41,155 nucleotides of DNA from Planctomycetales bacterium (GCA_020427005.1 JAGQOY010000023.1:1-41155), one strand, 5' to 3'; shown: positions 1 through 9,127, numbered from the stretch's first letter. The notes: generated by a model from the letters alone, not told the origin. Numbers and translations: made by a program.

Positions 1-808
1 ATCGCTTAGTAAAGACTTCGGTGTTCCAGAGGATTTCCCCATCTTCAATTGAGACTGCGAAGATTCCGTTTCCTGTATTCGCAAACAGCAGCGCTTGCTT
101 TCCAGAAACGTCGGTGAATGCGGTTGGAGTTCCGTAACAAGCGCGCGTTGTGATCAGATTGGTTTCCCAGATTGGCTCTCCAGTTTGAGCTTCGAATGCC
201 ATCACTTTACTTTGTCCAGGTTCAACTCCCTCTGGAAGTTCCATAGCAGCTTGACTGTTAAAGAGAATCAACTTATTGCCGACTAGACATGGTGAAGCCC
301 CAAAACCATGCTGGCTCACATAACGTCCTAAGTTGCGCGTCCATATTTCGCTTCCGGTATGAGAGAATGCTCGCAGGGTGACATTATCAGGTGTAGCCCA
401 AGCAAAATATACTGCGCTCGCATTCGCACAGGCTGTAGTGGATGCGAAGCTACTGCGTGCATGAAGGTGATAGGGACTGGACTGAATTTCGTGTTGCCAA
501 ACATCGTCACCTGTTGATAGGTCCTGACAAAGCAAATAGCGAGTGGCCGTTTTTGGATCAGCACTCATCAAGTAGATGTGCGATCCCCATACGATGGGAG
601 AACTATTGCCGATTCCTGGAAGTTCCTTCTTCCAAGCAATATCTTGTTCCTGCCAAGGCAATGGCACAGTACAGGTATCTGCACGACCAACTCCATTGGC
701 TCCTCTAAAACGAGTCCAGTCCTGTGCAAAAAGAGATGTGCCTATGAGGCAAACTGAACAGGCGATGAGAGTACGAAGGATATTGCTTGGAGACATAAGT
801 GTTGACAT
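1..808 (-). CDS. Secreted PQQ-like beta-propeller (BamB/quinoprotein-like) protein, 3' end outside window
   Basis: This is an open frame of 269 codons that runs off the left edge, so the C-terminal part is missing. The start ATG at 808 gives a hydrophobic leader ending near the residues SLFAQDW; a second ATG at 796 is also possible. After the leader comes DWTRFRGANGVG, the W-x-x-FRGxxGxG opening typical of planctomycete PQQ-binding-like beta-propeller proteins. Blade-like segments then repeat the pattern of a variable strand followed by G-x-x-x-W (GDDVWQHE, GSEIWTRN, GEPIWETN, GEILWNTE), about one per 40-60 residues. The role is probably a periplasmic or surface scaffold or an enzyme; many family members are of unknown function. 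No catalytic residues can be assigned from this part. The family call is firm; the function is not. Confidence 0.85.
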   Translation of the reverse strand, partial: MSTLMSPSNILRTLIACSVCLIGTSLFAQDWTRFRGANGVGRADTCTVPLPWQEQDIAWKKELPGIGNSSPIVWGSHIYLMSADPKTATRYLLCQDLSTGDDVWQHEIQSSPYHLHARSSFASTTACANASAVYFAWATPDNVTLRAFSHTGSEIWTRNLGRYVSQHGFGASPCLVGNKLILFNSQAAMELPEGVEPGQSKVMAFEAQTGEPIWETNLITTRACYGTPTAFTDVSGKQALLFANTGNGIFAVSIEDGEILWNTEVFTKR

Positions 809-1164
809 TTACGGAGCAGTCGAAGAATTAGGCGGAACCAGCATTTTGCCAAACAGCTGCTTGGCGACTTATGAGTTTAAAAGACTCCGCAGGCAAATGC
901 CAGTCCTTCGCTAGCAAAGAATCTTTGAGCTTAACCCGCCAGCCACCTCAAAATTTGCCATTTGTGTGCTAATAAACGACAAGCATTTGTGGCGGACGTC
1001 CAGAACTTTAGCCGATATCAAACGAACGCCCAATTAGATCTCCAAGTCAGTTCGATTGTATCACTTAGGCTTCCTCGACGGTTTGCTTTCCTAAACGACC
1101 CCGATAGTCGTGAGAATATGCTGTAGCACGGAAGGCGTCGAAGAAAAGGCGGAAGGGCACGGTT
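809..1164. other. Intergenic region between divergent genes
   Basis: About 356 bases separate the divergently read beta-propeller gene and the OmpP1-like gene, so promoters for both should lie here. I see a good Shine-Dalgarno, GGAAGGG, at 1151-1157 ahead of the ATG at 1165. No clear -35/-10 pair, hairpin or small ORF with a ribosome site was recognised. Confidence 0.5.
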
Positions 1165-2427
1165 ATGGTCGTTTTGCGCTGCACAATTATGTGCGGACTG
1201 ATCAGTATGGCGTCAGTAGCTACGATGGCACAGGGCATCATCATGTCCACCGCAGGACCCATTAATCGATCCATGGGGGGGGCGGGCACCGCTGCTCCCA
1301 TCGATGCGATGGGAGCACTTTACTGGAACCCAGCCTCCATTAGCGGACTTGCCAATGATGAAATGTCATTTGGTGTCGATTTGTTGATGGCCAACCACCG
1401 AGTTGACTCTAGTTTTGGTCCACTCTCGGGAAGTACTCAATCGGATCCGGGGGTGTTCCCAATTCCTAACGTGGGCTGGATTCACAAAACTCAAAATCCC
1501 TCGTTAACGATTGGCCTTGGAGTTCATGGCGTGGCAGGTTTCAAAACCAATTTGCCTTCTGACACACAGAATCCAGTTCTCATGGCACCACCCAATGGTT
1601 TAGGCAGCATTACGTCAGAAGGCAGTTTTCTGCAAATTGCTCCAGTCGGGTCCTTGGCTCTAACCGATCAACTTTCCGTTGCGGCCGGTCCCACGATAAC
1701 CATGGGCCAGATCGGAGTTGATCCATTTGTTTTCGATTCTCCAAACGCCAACGGGAGTTATGCGAACGGGAGAAGTAGCCGTTATCATTGGGGGGCTGGA
1801 TTCCAACTTGGTACCTACTACATTGTCAATCCTTGCTGGCGACTCGGAGCTTCCCTCAAGAGCCCAACTTGGATGGAAACCTTTGAGTTTTATAGTACGG
1901 ATGCCAACGGAGGTCCTCGCACTCTTCATACAGATCTAGACCTTCCCCTGATACTTTCTCTCGGTACATCTTTTACCAACCGAGAAAACTTACTGGTTGC
2001 ATTGGACGTTCGATATTTTGACTACCAAAACACCAACGGCTTGGGCGATCGAGCCACTTTCGATGCAACGGGGCGACTCATGGGACTGGACTGGAGCTCG
2101 GTTCTCTCTACGGCTGTGGGTATGGAATACAAACTTTGGGAGCAAACCAAGATTAGATGTGGTTACACCTACAATCAAAATCCAGTCAGGAATTCCGAAG
2201 CGTTTTTCAACTTGGCTTCGCCACTTATTTATCAGCATATGGTAAGTTGCGGCGGATCCTACATGCCCACAGAATCTGTTTCGATGAACGCTGCTTACAG
2301 TTATATGCTACCTAATACGAGAACTGGCCCGATTTTTAGTCCCTTGGTAGGTGCGATCCCGGGGACTAGTCTCAGTAACCACTTGGATGCACATTTTCTA
2401 AGTTTTGGTGTTAGCGTGTTTCTATAG
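1165..2427 (+). CDS. OmpP1/FadL/TodX-family outer-membrane transport protein
   Basis: The 420-residue product has a signal peptide (about residues 1-23, ending ATMAQ). The family's N-terminal signature follows: GPINRSMGGAGTAAPIDAMGALYWNPAS, where the pattern GGA..A..D...Y.NPA marks the OmpP1/FadL hatch region. The rest is rich in alternating polar/aromatic strands, and the protein ends in a hydrophobic strand closing with FGVSVFL, as expected for an outer-membrane beta-barrel. FadL relatives carry hydrophobic molecules such as fatty acids or aromatics across the outer membrane; the substrate here cannot be read from sequence. The start is supported by GGAAGGG seven bases upstream of the ATG. 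The EF-hand lipoprotein gene starts 89 bases downstream in the same direction, so the two may be co-transcribed. Confidence 0.85.
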   Translation: MVVLRCTIMCGLISMASVATMAQGIIMSTAGPINRSMGGAGTAAPIDAMGALYWNPASISGLANDEMSFGVDLLMANHRVDSSFGPLSGSTQSDPGVFPIPNVGWIHKTQNPSLTIGLGVHGVAGFKTNLPSDTQNPVLMAPPNGLGSITSEGSFLQIAPVGSLALTDQLSVAAGPTITMGQIGVDPFVFDSPNANGSYANGRSSRYHWGAGFQLGTYYIVNPCWRLGASLKSPTWMETFEFYSTDANGGPRTLHTDLDLPLILSLGTSFTNRENLLVALDVRYFDYQNTNGLGDRATFDATGRLMGLDWSSVLSTAVGMEYKLWEQTKIRCGYTYNQNPVRNSEAFFNLASPLIYQHMVSCGGSYMPTESVSMNAAYSYMLPNTRTGPIFSPLVGAIPGTSLSNHLDAHFLSFGVSVFL

Positions 2428-2516
2428 TGTGATTTTGGTATTCGCGGGAACCTGAAACTTGTAGAATGGACTTAATAGAGATCGGTTCCGAGGTACAAAC
2501 ACGGTGAAATGGCGAC

Positions 2517-4316
2517 ATGCGTCTCTTTTATTCGGGCCTGTGGCTATTGTTAAGCACCATGCTTGGGGCTGGATGCAATCATAAAAGCCAGAAAAGCATT
2601 AGGCCCCTCAAAAATGAGGTAACGGCAGTTCCAGAACCTCCGTCAGCTGCCCTCTCGGCTGACGAAACTTCATTGCCTGAGAAAAGTACCCTGGAACCCA
2701 CACTCCAGGATGCTGGATCAGATAGTGAGCTTGCTCCTGTGGAACAGAAACATGCATGGTCGACGCTACGATTGTTGGTGTTGAATATCGATGGTCCCGT
2801 TATTTGCGATATAAGGTTTTCCTTCGCAGATTCGACGCTCGAAGAAGCCAACCAACAGCTGCTCAGCCAGGTGCTAAGTGGAATATTTGCCGATAGCATG
2901 GAAAATCTCGGTTGGGATCAAATCCTGGATCACCCTGTAATTCAGTCTGGTTGGCTTGGAAATCTATTACCGACTACAGAGCAACGGGCACAGGTGTTGT
3001 CGATGTATGACGAGGATGGAGACGGAATTGCAAATATCAATGAATTGCATCGGTTCGCCACGCGAGGGTTGTCGCGAAACTCTCCAATTCAGTTTTCCGA
3101 ACAGGACGTTGCCCCATCAATGAGTGTGTTTGGCCCTTTGGATTCCAACCAAAACTCGATACTGGAACTAGCCGAAGTCCGACAAAATGACTCGATTCTG
3201 ACAGGTCTGGATAGAAATAATGATGGAATTGTATCATTTGGCGAAGCAAATGGTGGGCCGTCCAGCGACAGTGCAATGATAAGTGTGCGAAGCTTTCTTG
3301 ATTCTCAAACCGTTATTTCGATGTATATGGATGAGAATAGTAGGCCAGAACCTACCGGCAAAGATTCAAGCAATCAGTCAATTCGCAGTAGAACCCAAAC
3401 TCGCGAGCTTTTGCAATTCTACACAATCCAAGATGTAATCTCTCGATCTCACTGGAACGATTGGGATGACAAAGCGTGGCTGCGTTTGGATAGTGATCAA
3501 AACCAGGAAATTTCTATGCATGAATTGGACGCAATATTCTCAATTTCTGCTGACGTTGAAATTGACGTCGAATTTCCCAACACTCTCGCAGCAGCGAGTA
3601 AACTTGCTGAAGTCCAACCTCAGATGCCAACTTTGGAGGTCAATTTCCTCGAGGAATACAAGAACTTCAATTGGCAATCGAATCCATCCGGCGGCCAGCT
3701 TTTCAGTCACAACATTTTGCTGGATCTTAAGGTCACGGATAGTTTTCGTGGTCTATCATCGCAAGCCATTAAGAACCAACTCGAGACAGCATTGGGGAAC
3801 GAGAGCCTCCAAGCAACAATTCGCCAGCAATTGGGATTAGGTGAAAATGCTTTCGAGGTGATCGATGGCGACAGAAATCAGAAGCTTTCCGATGAGGAAG
3901 TTGAAAAACTGTGGCAATGGATCATGCTTCGGCAAGGTGCGAGGCTTCAAGCTCGATGGAAAACTACGCAGCTGCCATGGTTCCAGTTACTGGATGCCAA
4001 TGGGGATCAGCGGCTTTCTGAATTGGAGCGACGGGCGGCATCCGACCGACTCGAGACCTTATTTTTGGATGGACGTCTTGAACCCGCTGCTCTACCACTT
4101 ATGGTGTCACTTGAAATTGATAGAGCGGACCAGCGACTGGATGCTATGATCCAACCTGTTGGTGGAGGGTCTCCAGAGGAATTAGATTGGTTCAGCGCCA
4201 TGGATATGAATCAAGATGGAGTTGTGAACACAAACGAGTTTCTTGGCGATAGCGACGATTTTTCCGCCTTAGACAAAAATTTGGATGGGTTAATCGACCG
4301 AAATGAGGTTTACTGA
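2517..4316 (+). CDS. EF-hand calcium-binding lipoprotein with eight loop motifs
   Basis: The 599-residue protein opens with a lipoprotein signal (hydrophobic stretch then LGAGC, acylated Cys at residue 20) and a Pro/Ser/Glu-rich spacer to about residue 80. Eight 12-residue EF-hand loops begin near residues 165, 209, 232, 325, 450, 493, 563 and 586. Those at 165 (DEDGDG), 232 (DRNNDG), 563 (DMNQDG) and 586 (DKNLDG) keep all canonical ligands with Gly at position 6. The others keep D1, D/N3, D/N5 and E12 but have Ser or Gln at position 6. The loops fall in pairs, as in true EF-hands, with long non-EF segments between. It probably binds calcium on the periplasmic or outer surface. No enzymatic domain was recognised. 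It follows the OmpP1-like gene on the same strand. Confidence 0.85.
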   Translation: MRLFYSGLWLLLSTMLGAGCNHKSQKSIRPLKNEVTAVPEPPSAALSADETSLPEKSTLEPTLQDAGSDSELAPVEQKHAWSTLRLLVLNIDGPVICDIRFSFADSTLEEANQQLLSQVLSGIFADSMENLGWDQILDHPVIQSGWLGNLLPTTEQRAQVLSMYDEDGDGIANINELHRFATRGLSRNSPIQFSEQDVAPSMSVFGPLDSNQNSILELAEVRQNDSILTGLDRNNDGIVSFGEANGGPSSDSAMISVRSFLDSQTVISMYMDENSRPEPTGKDSSNQSIRSRTQTRELLQFYTIQDVISRSHWNDWDDKAWLRLDSDQNQEISMHELDAIFSISADVEIDVEFPNTLAAASKLAEVQPQMPTLEVNFLEEYKNFNWQSNPSGGQLFSHNILLDLKVTDSFRGLSSQAIKNQLETALGNESLQATIRQQLGLGENAFEVIDGDRNQKLSDEEVEKLWQWIMLRQGARLQARWKTTQLPWFQLLDANGDQRLSELERRAASDRLETLFLDGRLEPAALPLMVSLEIDRADQRLDAMIQPVGGGSPEELDWFSAMDMNQDGVVNTNEFLGDSDDFSALDKNLDGLIDRNEVY

Positions 4317-4523
4317 CCCACAATTTGCTACTAAATTAGAAGAAGCCTAACCCCAATTGGTACCTGCGCCCCACCTGATAGATCAGCACTAATGGGTGGT
4401 ACCATATGTTCAGGCGCTGCAGTTTTGAAATTCACGCGGTGCTGAAGTGTGGTTATCCCTAGCGGCTTAGGCCTGCCTGCGGAAAACTCTTCTTGTAAGT
4501 ATTCTTCAACGGCGAGAGATTGA

Positions 4524-5156
4524 ATGGCCATTTCTTTGTTAATTGCAGACGATCACACTGTCGTCCGGCTGGGGTTGCGAAACATTCTGGCTGGTACTGG
4601 AATTGAAATAGTTGACGAGGCGATCACTGGTGACGAGGTACTAGAAAAGGTCGCCAACAAAAAACCAGATGTCGTTTTACTGGATGTTCGAATGCCGGGT
4701 GGGGATGGCCTACATGTTCTGGGACGATTGAAATTGGATTACCCGGAGCTTCCAGTTGTCATGTTTTCAACCTATGACAATCCGACCTATGTTGCCCGTG
4801 CAGTTGCACTTGGCGCTTCTGGGTATGTGCTCAAGCACGATAATCGGGAAAAGCTAATTGAAGCAATTCATAGTGCCATACGCGGCGATGCTATTTGGAC
4901 TCGAGAAGAGTTACGTAGAGTGACTGGCGCACTTGCAACCCCTCGAGTAGTATCCGACGTGGAAGTGCCTCTCACTCAAAGAGAAAGTGAAGTACTTTTT
5001 CAGCTTGCAAATGGTCTCACGAACAAGGAAATCGCAACCACCTTAGGAATCAGTTACGAGACCGTCAAAGAGCATGTGCAACACATTCTGCGAAAGATTG
5101 GCGTCTCGGACCGAACTCAAGCTGCTGTTTGGGCGGTCAGAAAAGGGCTTGTTTGA
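4524..5156 (+). CDS. NarL/FixJ-family response regulator
   Basis: The 210-residue protein has a receiver domain (about 1-120) followed by a LuxR-type helix-turn-helix (about 145-207). In the receiver, D9-D10 form the acidic pair, D54 (in LLDVRMPG) is the phospho-acceptor, and a Ser/Thr (FST) and Lys (YVLK) complete the active site. The output domain has LTQRESEVLFQLANGLTNKE and the recognition-helix region SYETVKEHVQHILRKIGV, typical of GerE/LuxR DNA-binding domains. It therefore acts as a phosphorylation-controlled transcription factor. No histidine kinase is encoded in the window, so it is an orphan here. A GAGAG-like ribosome site lies just before the ATG. Targets are unknown. Confidence 0.93.
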   Translation: MAISLLIADDHTVVRLGLRNILAGTGIEIVDEAITGDEVLEKVANKKPDVVLLDVRMPGGDGLHVLGRLKLDYPELPVVMFSTYDNPTYVARAVALGASGYVLKHDNREKLIEAIHSAIRGDAIWTREELRRVTGALATPRVVSDVEVPLTQRESEVLFQLANGLTNKEIATTLGISYETVKEHVQHILRKIGVSDRTQAAVWAVRKGLV

Positions 5157-5190
5157 GTAAGTCAGAGGACAAAGTTGACAATTCATAAGA

Positions 5191-5212
5191 GCACCTAACG
5201 AAAGTCAGGTGC
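5191..5212. terminator. Hairpin between convergent genes, possible terminator
   Basis: GCACCT (5191-5196) pairs perfectly with AGGTGC (5207-5212) around a ten-base loop. It lies in the 65-base gap between the ends of the response regulator (plus) and the 215-residue membrane protein gene (minus). No clear T-run follows on either strand, so intrinsic termination is only possible, not shown. Confidence 0.35.
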
Positions 5213-5221
5213 CTCCTGGAG

Positions 5222-5869
5222 TTAACGATCTAAAAATTGTTTTAGCTGCGTCAATGCCTCTTGGGGGCTTGAGATAATGGGGGTTACAGCAGCCGCTAAC
5301 AACAGCATGCCGCCGAGCACGAGAGGCATGCCGATTAGTGAACGAGCACATTCGGATTGAGAACCTCGCTTCACAAATTCTTTTTCAATCGCCATCCAGT
5401 CCTGTAGATTGTAAAGCGTCCCTACATAGACAACCTGATGGACTGTAGTACTGCCTGTCGGCTCGATAACAAATTGAATAGCACTCGTTGGCAAGTTCAA
5501 TACATCTCCTTCCCAACGCGTGTCGACATCCACAGCTTTTGCGGCTGATAACATGATGTCCATGAATTGGCGCAAGCTCATGCCGTAGGCGATTAATCTT
5601 GGTTTTGTGCTCAGCATGATCATGGTTAAAATCAAAACGTAAAGCAGTATCAATGCAAGCCACACCCAGGAATGCCATCGTAAAGCAGCTTCAGTGGGAA
5701 AGAAAAGTTGCATAGGTCCTACAGCAACTAGGCCTATCAGTGACAGGCCCAGAGTAAAAGTGTCTCTCCAACCGGTTGTTATCAGCGGGCGACGACGTAG
5801 GCGTAGCATACCGATTAATAGTACATAAATGGCAATGGGAATTACCGCGATTGCTACATGTATAAACAT
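5222..5869 (-). CDS. Membrane protein of unknown function, coupled to the antiporter
   Basis: The 215-residue product has three hydrophobic helices in its first 90 residues (about 3-22, 38-60, 68-88), a soluble middle part (about 95-175) and a fourth hydrophobic segment near 178-200. I do not recognise the family. Its ATG (5869-5867) overlaps the TGA stop of the antiporter gene by one base (TGATG), so its translation is probably coupled to that gene. The soluble segment contains a predicted beta-rich stretch (VLNLPTSAIQFVIEPTG) with no motif I can assign. The context suggests an accessory subunit or partner of the antiporter; this is inference from gene arrangement only. Confidence 0.75.
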   Translation of the reverse strand: MFIHVAIAVIPIAIYVLLIGMLRLRRRPLITTGWRDTFTLGLSLIGLVAVGPMQLFFPTEAALRWHSWVWLALILLYVLILTMIMLSTKPRLIAYGMSLRQFMDIMLSAAKAVDVDTRWEGDVLNLPTSAIQFVIEPTGSTTVHQVVYVGTLYNLQDWMAIEKEFVKRGSQSECARSLIGMPLVLGGMLLLAAAVTPIISSPQEALTQLKQFLDR

Positions 5870-7743
5870 CAGTCAACCTTATTGGATTCTTGATCTTGTT
5901 CGGTCTTATCGATAGGTTTGGGCAAAACGGCAATTAGTCGGTCACCAGCGTTTGCTTCCAACGTCCCACCTACCGTTTGAACCTTGAGTGTTTTCTCCGC
6001 ACTCAGGACCATCAAGATGATTGCGCCGGGATACCTAGCGCGATAATCGGCCAGGGAAAAAGTCTCCGTTAGGGCGGTCACCTTGACAACTCCACCTTGA
6101 GAGAAGAGGTTTTCCATTTGTTGGTAATTGAGGCTCGATACAAACAGTTCTCGGCCACGCCTCGTCTCTGGTATCGACTCCCAACGTTGATGGGATTTTG
6201 AGGTACATGCTAGTTGATATACGTTTGCCCGAGAGAAGATATGAATATACTCCATCGCAGCAAGCGTGTTTACATCGTCGCTGGGAGTTACTGCTAGGAA
6301 CCGACCTATTCCCGCCAAGTCTTCCGTTTCTTGAACATGCTCTGAGAGGACATTGGCACAATGCGCTGTCAAGCCAGCCATTCTTGCGGCAGTAACATTA
6401 CCGTAATTTGTGTCAATTAGCAGAGTGCGAACTTCGAGTCGCTGAAGCGAAATTGCAATTTCTCGGACCCAGCGAGAAGCACCTGCAAACAAGATTCCTT
6501 GCGGATTTGCCTCAGCCAGCCCCAGCCGTCTTGCTAGGGGGCCCGCCCCCAGCCCGCATACAGCTACAGTTCCTAAGATCACAAGAAAGGTCACCGGCAC
6601 TAACATTTCAGCCTGGGATAGTGCAACGAATTCCCCTTCTGTACCAATAGAAGCAAGTTTCAATCCAAAAACACTGGCTACAGAGGCTGCCACGATTCCA
6701 CGCGGTCCAACAGCTCCAATGAATAGTTTTTCTCGAGTTGGAAATCCGGTTCCAATCGTCGCTAAAAAAACCGACAAGGGTCGAACAACAAGGATAATTG
6801 TCAGCAAAAAAGGAACACCTCGCAAGCCGATCGCTGCTAGCGAGCTAATCTGCAAGCGGGACCCTAATATGATGAACAAGCAACTGATGAGTAAGACTCT
6901 GAGATGCTCCTTGAACTCTAGCACGTGTTCGACGCTAACATATTTTTGATTGGCAAGGCAAATGCCAAGAATCGTAACAGTAACAAGACCCGACTCTTCT
7001 CGAAGCATATTGCTTAGTACGAATGCTCCCACCGCCACTGCCAGAAAAAAGACCCCATGCAAGAAATCTGGAATCAAATACTGACGCAACAGCAACACCA
7101 AAAATCCTGCGGTCATGCCACCCAGGATTACGCCGATACCAAGCGTCTGTAGAACAATATTGACCATTTCAAAGGGAGAAATGGTCTGAGTATGTGCAAC
7201 CGCCTCATAAACTAGGACCGCTGCAACTGCGCCAACTGGGTCAATGAGAATACCTTCCCATTGCAACACGGAACTTACTCGTCTATTGGGGCGGATTTGA
7301 CGCAGGAGTGGGCCTACCACAGTCGGCCCAGTCACCATAAGAATTGCTCCCAGTAAAGCGGACAGCTGCCAACTGAACCCTAGCAAGAAATGAGCGCATA
7401 AAGCTGTTGCTCCCCATGTGATAGGTGAGGCGATTAGGATCAGACGTGTAACAATGCCAGCACTAGTCCCCAAACGCCTGAGATGCAGAGTTAATCCACC
7501 CTCGAATAGGATGACAGCTACAGATAGGGAAACCAATGGAAACAGCAATTTAGGTCCAATCGATTCATCTGTGTGAGCAATCTCAGACAAGATTCGATCG
7601 GGTGACATCCAGACTCCCAGAAGGAGCCCAAATGCGAGTAAAAGCAAGATGCTCGGCACCTGCAAACGCCATGCAATCCACTGCGCAGCTATGCCGAGAC
7701 AGGGAACTAGTACCAAGAAATAGGTAAAGAGTTGTTCGTTCAC
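5869..7743 (-). CDS. CPA1-type cation:proton antiporter with C-terminal RCK/TrkA-like region
   Basis: The 624-residue protein has a Na+/H+ exchanger domain of about 12-13 membrane helices (to about residue 410) and a cytoplasmic tail. In the membrane part, MVTGPTVVGPLL (T138, P140) and EGILIDPVGA (D168) match the unwound-helix and ion-binding Asp regions of NhaP/CPA1 antiporters. The tail (about 425-530) resembles a Rossmann RCK/TrkA-N domain but has GASRWVRE in place of a clean GxGxxG nucleotide loop. A TrkA-C-like segment follows (about 550-615, SLADYRARYPG to GDRLIAVLPKP). It likely exchanges Na+ or K+ for protons and helps control pH and salt balance, probably gated by a ligand at the tail. 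It lies 12 bases after the CbiX gene and is translationally coupled to the next gene. Confidence 0.88.
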   Translation of the reverse strand: MNEQLFTYFLVLVPCLGIAAQWIAWRLQVPSILLLLAFGLLLGVWMSPDRILSEIAHTDESIGPKLLFPLVSLSVAVILFEGGLTLHLRRLGTSAGIVTRLILIASPITWGATALCAHFLLGFSWQLSALLGAILMVTGPTVVGPLLRQIRPNRRVSSVLQWEGILIDPVGAVAAVLVYEAVAHTQTISPFEMVNIVLQTLGIGVILGGMTAGFLVLLLRQYLIPDFLHGVFFLAVAVGAFVLSNMLREESGLVTVTILGICLANQKYVSVEHVLEFKEHLRVLLISCLFIILGSRLQISSLAAIGLRGVPFLLTIILVVRPLSVFLATIGTGFPTREKLFIGAVGPRGIVAASVASVFGLKLASIGTEGEFVALSQAEMLVPVTFLVILGTVAVCGLGAGPLARRLGLAEANPQGILFAGASRWVREIAISLQRLEVRTLLIDTNYGNVTAARMAGLTAHCANVLSEHVQETEDLAGIGRFLAVTPSDDVNTLAAMEYIHIFSRANVYQLACTSKSHQRWESIPETRRGRELFVSSLNYQQMENLFSQGGVVKVTALTETFSLADYRARYPGAIILMVLSAEKTLKVQTVGGTLEANAGDRLIAVLPKPIDKTEQDQESNKVD

Positions 7744-7755
7744 TTTTTACTTGGC

Positions 7756-8532
7756 TTAGCTGGTCGCTATACGATAAAAAATGTTCGCCAATTGTTGGCT
7801 GGCACCTAAAGGTTGGGTTATTATCCACCTCTGGTGAGGATTGTCTTGATGGTATCGCATTACTTCCTGCCTTATTTGGTCAAATACGGAGCCGAAGAAA
7901 AGCAAATGGGGCTGGACTACCAAGGTGGGTTGCCCACTGTCACGTAACAATTGAAGGCCATCTGAAAGGCTGGGCTTTTGACCAAACACGAAGGCCACTG
8001 CGTGCCAAGGTGTGGGTGTTAACTTATGTCTATGACGAGCAAACTCCAACATTGCTTGAGTAGCCGTCGCACTACTGCTTCCTCGACCAACGAGTAAATA
8101 GGAAGTTTCGCAACACTGTTTACCCTCACAACAGGATTGGCAATGTTGATTCTCCTCGCAGACCGCCGAACGAAAAATGGCTCCCGAAAGTTCAACTAAT
8201 TCTCGCCCAGCTCCCAACGGTTGACGAAAATGCACGCGGGCAATTCCATGGCGTTTGGCTGCTTCATGTACAGCTGTTGGAATGTCAAGTTCAGCATGCC
8301 CGGCTGAAAATAGAAGCACTGGAATAACCACCAACTCTTCAACACCTTGCTCTGAAAGTGCGATTATTGCGGATTCCAAGTCTGGTTTCGCCAACTCCAA
8401 GAAACCCAACGCACACAGCTCTGGCTCAAGCATGCTCTTCAGCTTAACGAAAAGTTGATGCATTTGGCTTTGGCCGAACAACGAGCGGGTGCCATGCCCA
8501 ACAAATAAGAAACCCTTAACGGAAGAATTCAT
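7756..8532 (-). CDS. CbiX/SirB-type sirohydrochlorin chelatase, tandem-domain form with Cys cluster
   Basis: The 258-residue protein has two CbiX halves. The N-terminal half holds both metal-site histidines, H13 in FVGHGTRS and H79 in LLFSAGHAELDIP. The C-terminal half repeats the fold (LLVGRGSSSATA, VVQPHLLFFGSVFDQI) but has Arg and Ser where the histidines would be, so only the first half looks catalytic. The linker contains six cysteines (C125, C131, C134, C135, C140, C141), a possible iron-sulphur or metal site; Fe-S clusters are known in some long CbiX/SirB proteins. The reaction would be insertion of Co2+ (cobalamin) or Fe2+ (siroheme) into sirohydrochlorin. It is first in a three-gene operon with the antiporter. 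No other tetrapyrrole gene is in the window, so the metal cannot be decided. Confidence 0.88.
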   Translation of the reverse strand: MNSSVKGFLFVGHGTRSLFGQSQMHQLFVKLKSMLEPELCALGFLELAKPDLESAIIALSEQGVEELVVIPVLLFSAGHAELDIPTAVHEAAKRHGIARVHFRQPLGAGRELVELSGAIFRSAVCEENQHCQSCCEGKQCCETSYLLVGRGSSSATATQAMLEFARHRHKLTPTPWHAVAFVFGQKPSLSDGLQLLRDSGQPTLVVQPHLLFFGSVFDQIRQEVMRYHQDNPHQRWIITQPLGASQQLANIFYRIATS

Positions 8533-9127
8533 TCCATCGCTATCCGTAGTCTGAATCGCATATTGTGCTTCAATGGGTTGCTTGGGGCCACGATGAAGTC
8601 GGCTCCCGATTGACGATTTTCAGGGGGGGCAGTACACTCGCTCCCAAACCTGCAAATGTTGCGCAAATCAATGGCCTGCTGAGATTTGGGGGCCGTACAG
8701 TATTGTTTCGATCAGTGATAGTGAAAGGTTGGTAAGGGTAATATCTTCACCTCAATACTAATGTATTTTGAGGTTGTCGTTGATGTAAGTAGCGTTTTCG
8801 CTTCAACAACGGCGAGTGTACCTACAACTTCCCTTAAGCATCTTAGAGGGCACGAATTCGCGCCCTCCATGATACTATCGAACAACCTAAATTCACTATT
8901 TGTTGAAAGCAAGCTTATCTTTCAGTTACCTCGCTGGCTGATGAACCGACTTTCGAAAACAGATGCGGCGTTTCAGGAAAAAAGTGAGTCCAGTTCTTTT
9001 GTTGTCGGATTTGTCGCATTTGGACTACCTGTCCAGCAAATGACATTCCGTACATTAATCAACGTAAGAAGTTCTAACGCCGCTCGCGCGGCAACACAAC
9101 TGAAGTTTGGAGGTTCGAAAAGCGGCC
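8533..9127. other. Long intergenic leader between divergent CbiX operon and ppdK
   Basis: About 595 bases with no convincing gene; open frames here are short or run out of frame into ppdK. It must hold the promoters of both the CbiX operon (leftward) and ppdK (rightward). A hairpin GAGGGC (8846-8851) / GCCCTC (8862-8867) encloses the palindrome CGAATTCG, about 260 bases before ppdK. A GGAGG at 9109-9113 is the likely ppdK ribosome site. No known riboswitch was recognised. Confidence 0.5.

Noticed and set aside
4331..4531. 66-codon minus-strand frame whose ATG shares the palindrome ATGGCCAT with the response-regulator start
   Set aside because: It has no ribosome site or recognisable motif. 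The shared start is explained by the palindrome.
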